From Pleurotus djamor (Eukaryota; Basidiomycota; Agaricomycetes; Agaricales; Pleurotaceae): 18,157 bases of DNA. Both the position numbers and the translations under genes were made by a program. Below the pieces are notes generated by a model that was given only the letters and a program-made list of their open reading frames with translations, had not been told where the DNA came from and searched no databases. Location of the stretch: the NCBI GenBank assembly GCA_029747585.1, contig JAPEVF010000905.1, positions 1 to 18,157 of the forward strand. The letters run 5' to 3'. Below are positions 12,048-18,157 of the stretch, piece by piece (within the stretch, counting starts at the first letter, position 1; each line of letters begins with the position of its first letter).

Positions 12048-12910
12048 CTAGGGTCTTTTCCTGGAGTCCGACTCAGGACGCTGGGGGAAAAGAGGAGTCA
12101 ATGAAACGAAGGCAGAAGGTCTGAGCAACGTACTAATCGCGTTCGGTAACCGAGAGCGCCGCAAAGAAGGCGTCGAATTCGACCTTGGTGCCGCGTGGGT
12201 TTGATAAGGTCTATTCGCGCCTGCAGATTACCCTAGACAAGGTGGAACGAAGCTGCGGGGAGAGATACAAAGAGAGAAACGGGAACTTACCTTATTGAAT
12301 TTGCTAGGGTAAGTACAAATGGTTTAGCTTGTGCCGAACGCTTGGTTGGCTTGGTGTTCGATGTGCTAGATGCAAGGACAGGGGAGGCGGGCTGTTGAAT
12401 GACATCGGTTGGTGGATCATAGTATTCGAGGTCGGGTTCGGGTCGAGATGAGGTGGTGGGTGCGGCAGTTGGGGCGGCGGCACCAGAGGCAGAGGCAGAG
12501 GTGGTGGTGTCCAAGCCTGCGGCAAGATCACTGTTGGTTACCACGACGACGGCGGGCCCGTCGGCAGCTAGCATGTTGACGTTGGGTTGGAAGGTGTGGG
12601 TCTTCGCAGTGGTCGTTGCTTCGTTCAGTGATTGTTTCTGTTGTTGTGGTCGAACTGGCGACAGTGGTGGAAAACTTACCCAAATGCTCGAGGCTTGACG
12701 CCGTTCAAGTCTGCCGAAAGGGTTAGGAAACAGTATGTCAGTCCGACTCAGGATGCAGGGCACTCACAGTGAGTTTGCGAGCTGAGAAGAGACATTCCTT
12801 AGCTGAAATAGAAAATACAAGACGGCAATGCTATTAGCGCGCACCTTAAGCTTGGGCTTGGTAGTGGGCTTGATGGACTGTGGTACGGTTGAGGAGACCC
12901 TCATATGCAT
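12048..12910 (-). CDS. Unrecognised low-complexity protein, 5 exons
   Basis: A consistent splice model joins 12910-12845, 12802-12768, 12710-12680, 12637-12291 and 12210-12048 into 213 aa. It starts MHMRVSSTVPQSIKPTTK, continues QLANSLLERRQASSIW and KQSLNEATTTAKTHTFQPN, has a Thr/Ser/Ala/Pro-rich middle with DLEYYDPPTDVIQQP, and ends RPESDSRKRP. Every intron has a good donor (GTGCGC, GTGAGT, GTAAGT, GTAAGT) and an AG acceptor. Two weaknesses remain. The last acceptor (GCGAATAG) was picked to avoid stops, and another frame at about 12140-12190 (GTKVEFDAFFAALS) also looks protein-like. No domain is recognised; basic, disordered sequence suggests a nuclear regulatory protein only as a guess. Confidence 0.4.
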
Positions 12911-13548
12911 CGCTAAAGGGTTTCAGAGAGATAGAAGCTCGAAAGAAATATGTTACGCACCTCAAAGCAGTATACTGTCCCCTCTATGTATCTAGTTCAC
13001 GCTCCAGCTCCCGGGCCCCGGCACCTGCGCATATAGTCGGTTTGAAGCCCAGTTTGACCTTGGCCAACCTCAGATAGTCGATAATTCATCATTCCGCCAC
13101 TTGTAGTATGAACAGGATGGGTGGAACCAACTTGAAAAGCTGTTGGTTGAGTCGACGTCGAGGACGGCAAAAGCAGGTTTGTCGAAGCCGAAGATCCAGA
13201 CGAGTAGAAGGCACTAGGGTGACCGAAGTCGAGACGAGATTCAAAGCTACGAGAAGGAAAGAATCCAGACATGTAGAAAGTGGGAGAAGGAAGAGAGATA
13301 GTTGTCGTTGTCGTTGATGGTGGTGGATGGGGTAAGAGAGGCAAGCGACCGTAAGCGCGTGTGTCTCTGTTTCACGTCCAAGTCCAAATTACACTACATG
13401 ATTGAAATTCTCAATTTTTAACTCGGAAACATGAAAACTAGGATTATGACAACAAATGAAGCGCGAATGACGCTGTCAGAGAAGTGACAGAAGCCGATGA
13501 GCACTGATATTTACTGCGGGAACTCTTTGTTACTGACCAACACCTACC
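12911..13548. other. Upstream region of the 5-exon gene, with a Ser/Thr-rich open frame
   Basis: On the minus strand an open frame without an early ATG runs from 13344 to 12997 and is rich in Ser, Thr and Pro (for example SSTSTQPTAFQVGS). It could be an earlier exon of the gene at 12048-12910 or its leader. I could not find a phase-consistent junction linking the two. 13345-13548 is a short divergent spacer. Confidence 0.25.
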
Positions 13549-14046
13549 ATGGCTTCTTGGTTTTTGACTGGGCCGAATCTCCCACCAAATTGGCCCTCTC
13601 TTCCGTTCCTCCTACCTATGTCGCTCAGACCCCAGACCCAAGTACTTAGTCCCCCTTTCACCCCGACCGCCCTGCTCGCACGCGATATACTTGTAGCCTT
13701 GAAGTGCGCCGAGCATCTACGCATACTCCTGTCGAACCTTTCCATCAACGCCCAGTCCATTATCTCTTTCGTTAGTACGTGTGTCGCCCGTTGACCTTAT
13801 AAGTAGTTTTGCTTACCGGCAAGAAGGCGTGAGCCGCGACCATCCCAACTCTTCTCCCCCATAGATTTGCCACTCGCTCCCACCTACTATGAATCCAAAA
13901 CTCCGCGTAAGCTGTCATGCCACTCTTTTGAGTTGAGGAACGCCTTGGCGTTGAAAACTTTGCCTCATAGCCTGAGTATCGCGTCATCGACGAATTTGCT
14001 GCATCGTGATTTCGGTTCCCTCGTCATGCGTGGGTGCGTTTGGTGA
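13549..14046 (+). CDS. Unrecognised two-exon candidate gene
   Basis: Exons 13549-13774 and 13865-14046 join in phase across an intron GTACGT...CCCATAG and give 135 aa. The ATG lies in an excellent context (CTACCATGGCT). The first exon has a Pro-rich start (MASWFLTGPNLPPNWPSLPF) and a helix-like LLARDILVALKCAEHLRILL. The second reads LPLAPTYYESKTPRKL and ends VMRGCVW. Near the stop there are three possible donors (GTGGGT at 14030, GTGCGT at 14034, GTGAGA at 14043) and a good branch site and acceptor (CTAAT, CAG at 14088). The gene may therefore continue: the first donor would lead to EQGWDHGYALGFLYG, the others into a longer open frame to 14473. Function unknown. Confidence 0.4.
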
Positions 14047-14180
14047 GAGATGAGGATATCGCCTAATTTCATAAATTCAAATGTCCAGTGACAATAATGC
14101 GGAGGTTCGAGCAAGGATGGGATCATGGCTATGCCTTGGGCTTCCTCTACGGAAATTTAGTGACCGCAGAGGCTGCGTGA

Positions 14181-14692
14181 AGGGCACAAAAGAAGAAGGG
14201 TCCGTGGAAGAAAAGGCGGCACCACCTTATTTGTCTTCCTTGGTAGCGATCGCGCATCGCCATTTAATATTTAATGGTCGTTACACTTCGACAAACCGGG
14301 CCCTTTGGTATGGTCCTCTGGCACCAGTCACATTGTCACCAGCAACAAGAACCATCTCGATTCTCTATGTTCAAATCAACACTCTAAGAACGTGTCGACT
14401 CAGAGAATATCTGCACAAATATCAGCAATTCATCGTTGATACTATTCCAAGTAGGTACATCGAGGAGGGTTAGACTATAGACTGGGGGAGATAGCGTGAA
14501 TATAAGTTGATTCCTTCGCTGAGTCATGACATAGATGATTCCCGTCTACTTCAAGGCTTTAGTTTGGCCTTCAGGTTTGCTTATTTTATTCGCCCTTTTC
14601 CTGTTTTTCCTGAGCCACTCGTTTGGTTTCAACAGCGGCTTATCCGACGTTAACATATCTTTTACCATGGAGGATGAACCGCTGGTCTTAAT
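14181..14692. other. Spacer, nothing firmly assigned
   Basis: A plus-strand open frame runs on to 14473 and may be a 3' exon of the preceding candidate gene, but no domain is visible. Downstream, a hydrophobic plus-strand frame starting at 14535 (LLILFALFLFFLS) runs into the antisense of copy B's last exon and is probably chance. Confidence 0.3.
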
Positions 14693-16152
14693 TCAACAAC
14701 AAGGTGTCAGAGTTGCGAACCAGCGATACATCTGATATACACATACCCAGATGATGAATGCCTTCACTATGTCTTTCAAGTTATCTTTGGTCAATTCAAA
14801 TTCCCTTGTTTCCAAGCATTCATATGTATGAAGGTATTGAGCCAACGCATGGGTGGATAGCCGGTGAGTGCGTTTCATCAGTCCAAAAACCCACCTTCGT
14901 CCAGTGGTCAAGCAGTATCTGATCTCCGAGAGATGAGACTGAGAGAGGCTGTCTTATCGTCAATTATCCAACCAAAACACCAACCAGCCAAAAATTCGGG
15001 ACATACGCAACAATGGCTTCAGCCTGAACTTGTCGATGGTGGGGCTGAAGGCTTCCCAACAGCGCTTTGGCTTCGATGACAATCATGTTCATTTCGTATT
15101 GAGATTGATGGGCGATGGTGAAGAGTTCATACCACTTGTTTGAATCTAGATTGTGTCAGTTTGAAGGCAAACGAAGGACACAGCCCATGTTGACGTACTC
15201 AGCACACCCTCTGAGGCCGTATCGAGACCAGTCTTGGTGACCCTTGGATAATTCTTGTTTTCGCGGATGGTTGACTGGTCAATGGAACACATCACGTAGT
15301 CCGTTTTCCCAGATAGCAACGAAACTTCGTTCGTCGTCACATCTACGAACGGGGAACCCTCCGAAGTCGTGGTCAACCAGAGCTCAGGGTGTACAAGGAC
15401 GGCGGGAACTTTGAAGTCATCCCAGTGCTCCACTGAAAGGTCAACGATGACCAAAATAAAAANGGTCGATGTACATGCGAGCAGTCGCCTCTGACTAATG
15501 GAGGTGTCATCTCAAGCTAGCTCAAGGTCAGAGTGAGAGGGGTCACTCACATGGGGAGATACCGCCACATCCAGAGTGTCTATATCCTCTTCTGTTTCCG
15601 CCATATCGTAATCTTTCAAGAGAGTGAGAATCTGTGTCACAGGAGACACAATCTCGGGCTTGACTTGAGTTACATTCTCAAGGAAGTAATCGCCTTCGAT
15701 CGTGGCTGTATAGACAGTATTGCTAAAAGCCTGTCCAGACCCGAGGCCCAAGACTTTCATCATTTTGAGGGATATATCCGATATGGATATGGTCTGTTGC
15801 TTATGATCAGACCGGTCAGATGCCAATCAAATACGCTTACTTTTTTCTCCTTCTTCTCCTTCTTCTCCTTATAATAGCCCTGAAATATTACTGGAGCATC
15901 CGACGTCCGGATAGGCGATATTGGCTCGAAGGCAGTTTGGATCGCCTCTGTGTTTTGTCCTTATCGTGAACTCGTTAGGGCACTGTAATTCCGCCACATA
16001 GGTCCTTAGTTGAACGCACCTTGTGTTTGTGGAGCGGAGCCCTCCTCTGTGCTGCCCGATGCGCCAGTAGTTCTATCACGATGGCGTTGAGGTCGACCTG
16101 AGCGCCGAAGTGGGACGACCGGATCAGTGGGGTTGTTGCTAGACGGGGCCAT
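14693..16152 (-). pseudogene. PD-(D/E)XK nuclease-like protein, copy B (paralog of copy A, frame-disrupted)
   Basis: Exon-like blocks are 16152-16020, 15947-15841, 15793-15551, 15494-15199, 15146-15007 and about 14929-14693. They align with copy A in order: a low-complexity start with a Lys/Glu block (YYKEKKEKKEKK), TISISDISLKMMKVLGL, SEATARMYID, SGKTDYVMCS, IVIEAKA, QVQAEAIVA, IRYCLTTGRRWVFGLM and an Ile/Trp-rich tail. D, ExK and Q of the putative catalytic core are all present. Three irregularities exist. The N at 15463 must be removed to keep the frame. About 15121 the sequence shifts frame between NKWYELF and IAHQSQYEMN. The junction before IRYC is one base short of the phase used in copy A. 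Either the copy is decaying or the consensus has indel errors. CpG content is normal. Identity as a paralog is well supported; its coding status is not. Confidence 0.7.
15842..15870 (-). repeat. Short 9-bp tandem repeat in copy B
   Basis: Three nearly exact copies of GGAGAAGAA encode the charged run KEKKEKKEKK at the end of copy B exon 2. Length variation here would change the protein by multiples of three residues. Confidence 0.7.
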
Positions 16153-16313
16153 GGTACTTGAAAACCGATGTAAGACAGAGTAATCAGAGTGTTATGTGGA
16201 ACAAACGGAAAGGTCACACTTGATGAGGTTCAATGTGCCTTCCCTGTTGCGGATGTATTCAGTAGTTGCTGGACTCGTGGGTTGATAGACAGGCATCGCA
16301 TAGCAGGTGCAGG

Positions 16314-16320
16314 TTTTATA
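16314..16320 (-). promoter_or_regulatory. TATA box of copy B
   Basis: TATAAAA on the minus strand 168 bp upstream of the copy B ATG, matching the layout of copy A. An acceptor-like TTTTCAAG lies four bases before the ATG, so a 5'UTR intron is again likely. Confidence 0.5.
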
Positions 16321-16324
16321 CGTG

Positions 16325-17050
16325 GAAGAGACTGTGGTAATGAAGGCGAAGATTCAGGTTGAATGAACAAGTTGGCGCAGACACGGGAACGAGGCGCATG
16401 GAGGAATGAACCTTAGGCTGACCGTTGAACGTTCAAACGTTCAATGGGCCAGATGTTCGCCATCGGACCAGACAATAGGCTAGGAGCTGTAATAAGATGT
16501 AAACCGAACGAACGACGAAGCAATGGATTAGAAGCTGAAATATGAAGAGAGAGACTATCTAAGACATTAGTGGGGGTGCGTTGGTATCTCGTAGAATGAG
16601 GCCACTCGCCTTGAGAATGGCATGCACTGAGAAAAGAAAGCGAGAGGAAAGCTACAGTGCGCATCACGGGTGCGCCGGCCGTTAAGATAGAAAGGAACGC
16701 CTTCGTTGACCATCAATTTCGAGGCGACTTCGTTCGATTGCGTAGAGTGGCCTCTATCTAGGCGCAACTAAATTCCGGGAAAATTGGATTGATAAGGTAA
16801 ATTAATGGTGGCGACCATAGATAATGATACGCCATACTAGTAAACGGGGAGAGTATGAGTGGAAATGTGAGATGTAACCAAGAAAAATAGAGACAAGTTA
16901 ACGCAAGGCGCNTATCCTCGCCCAAAACATGTCTTCTCGCAGGCGTACAATTTCTCTCCAAGCCCGCTCTTCCCAAGAAGAATCACCCACAAATCCAGCC
17001 TTATCGTGACCTTCATCAGCGTCGAGCTTGTCCGAATCCCCCAAGCTCCG
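16325..17050. other. Upstream region of copy B and nuclear side of the mitochondrial junction
   Basis: A minus-strand open frame from 16664 to 16413 begins MRTVAFLSLSFLSACHSQ, which looks like a short signal peptide, but the remaining 65 residues show no family features. A 12-bp palindrome TTGAACGTTCAA sits at 16425-16436. From 17050 down to 16912 the minus strand is open in the nad5 frame and reads [20 protein letters not shown], an amphipathic helix of nuclear composition with no known assignment. An N lies at 16912. Confidence 0.3.
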
Positions 17051-18157
17051 AGAAATTAAATCTTTACTATAGAAACCTGTAAGGAAAGGAGTAGCTAATA
17101 AACTAAGAGAACCAACTAACATAACTGAATAAGTAAATGGTAAAAATTTAATTAAACCACCCATTTTTCTTATATCTTGTTGATCTGCAAAAGAATGAAT
17201 TACAGCACCCGCACCTAAGAATAATAATGCTTTAAAGAAGGCATGATTTACTGTATGCATTAAAGCTACATTATATTGACTAAGACCTACAGCCATTACC
17301 ATATAACCTAATTGACTTATTGTACTGAAAGCAATAATTCTTTTTAAATCATTTTGTACTAAACCACTTGTAGCTGCNAAAAAAGGCAGTTGTAGCACCA
17401 ATTAAAGTTATTATTAATAAAGCTGTTGAACTATATTCTAATATAGGGGAAGATCTTAATAATAAATAGATTCCTGCTGTAACTAGAGTGGCTGCATGAA
17501 GTAATGCACTTACTGGTGTAGGAGCTTCCATTGAACCAGGTAACCAGGAATGGAAAGGAATATTAGCAGATTTAGCCATAGCACCCATAAATAATAATAA
17601 AGAAATTATTGTTATTGCTGTTTCATTCATATAAGGAGCTAAACTAAAGATTGTTGAATAATTTAATGATCCAAATAAAGCAAAAATAGCAAAGAAACCA
17701 ATACTCATACCCATATCACCTACTCTATTCATAGTAAAAGCTAAGATAGAAGCTTTATTCGCTTGTATTCTTGTAAAATAAAAATTAATTAGTAAATATG
17801 AAACTACTCCAATTGATTCCCAACCAATAAACATTACAAAATAATTACCTCCACTGATTAATACTAACATACCTGCAGTAAAAGCAGATAAATAAGACAT
17901 AAATCTTTGTACATGAGGATCTTCAGACATATAAGAACTACTATATATATGAATTAAACTTGAACAGTATAATACAGCTAAACCTAAAGAAACTGTTAAT
18001 TGATCAAAATAAAATTCCCAAGATATTGACATTATCTCTGAATCTACCCAACTACCTAAATTTATAGATACAGGTGATCCACAAAGACCTACTTCATAAA
18101 AAGCTATTGTCATTAAAAAGGAAGATAGTAATAAACAGGTACAAGTGATATAAAGAG
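17050..18157 (-). CDS. nad5: NADH dehydrogenase subunit 5 (mitochondrial nad5), partial
   Basis: Proton-pumping membrane subunit of respiratory complex I. The segment is AT-rich, and its minus strand encodes the core of nad5: [118 protein letters not shown] and [11 protein letters not shown]. The reading frame runs off the right end of the window, so the N-terminus is missing. It is cut after FYSKDLI at about 17050, where the family normally continues for well over 150 residues. The N at 17378 splits the gene into two frames; removing it gives TTAFFAATSGLV, the expected sequence. All Trp codons I checked are TGG. This is either a nuclear insertion of mtDNA or an assembly chimera. Confidence 0.93.

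Noticed and set aside
12065..12753. 14-bp exact repeat AGTCCGACTCAGGA at 12065-12078 and 12740-12753
   Set aside because: Same orientation, but one copy is intronic and one exonic, and similarity stops at once; probably chance.
14535..14735. Hydrophobic plus-strand frame (LLILFALFLFFLS)
   Set aside because: Its second half is antisense to the conserved last exon of copy B, and no partner exons are evident.
16413..16664. Small secreted protein candidate (MRTVAFLSLSFLSACHSQ start)
   Set aside because: Only the first 18 residues look meaningful. There are no cysteine pairs or homologous features, and it lies in the copy B upstream region.

Overview
The window looks like nuclear DNA of a white-rot or litter-decomposing mushroom-type basidiomycete (Agaricomycetes). 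Genes carry many short introns of about 45-80 nt with GTRNGT donors. One gene is a class II ligninolytic peroxidase, a family restricted to such fungi. The last 1.1 kb is different: AT-rich mitochondrial nad5 sequence abutting GC-richer nuclear-type sequence at about 17050.

Layout. 1-752: no assignable gene, one weak open frame. 753-2505 (-): complete 13-exon short manganese peroxidase (361 aa) with a TATA box. 2591-4120: spacer. 4121-5350 (-): 3-exon free-standing DUF2156 / LPG_synthase_C protein (372 aa), a candidate lipid or sterol aminoacyl transferase. 5351-7053: spacer with a possible F-box remnant. 7054-8826 (+): 5-exon F-box protein (521 aa). 8832/8845-10597 (-): 5-exon protein of about 501 aa with a PD-(D/E)XK nuclease-like core ('copy A'), convergent with the F-box gene. 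About 10978-11640 (-): unrecognised two-exon candidate. 12048-12910 (-): unrecognised 5-exon low-complexity protein. 13549-14046 (+): unrecognised two-exon candidate. 14693-16152 (-): second PD-(D/E)XK-like gene ('copy B'), paralogous to copy A, with the same exon layout but out-of-phase junctions. About 17050-18157 (-): partial nad5.

The most unusual signals are two. First, the diverged PD-(D/E)XK-like paralogs A and B sit in one window with matching domain order, intron positions and TATA-to-ATG distances. Second, copy A and the last exon of the neighbouring F-box gene lie in a sharply bounded CpG desert of about 2.6 kb (roughly 8.17-10.85 kb), although both reading frames are intact. Copy B and all other genes have normal CpG.

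Seven single Ns (586, 6075, 6088, 8857, 15463, 16912, 17378) occur. At 15463 and 17378, dropping the N restores a conserved frame, so at least some are inserted placeholder bases. The mitochondrial junction and the frame breaks in copy B should be read with that in mind.

The genes do not form an evident functional cluster. Lignin attack (peroxidase), lipid aminoacylation, protein turnover (F-box) and the nuclease-like family look like ordinary neighbours in an accessory region. All identifications come from reading motifs; no database search was run.
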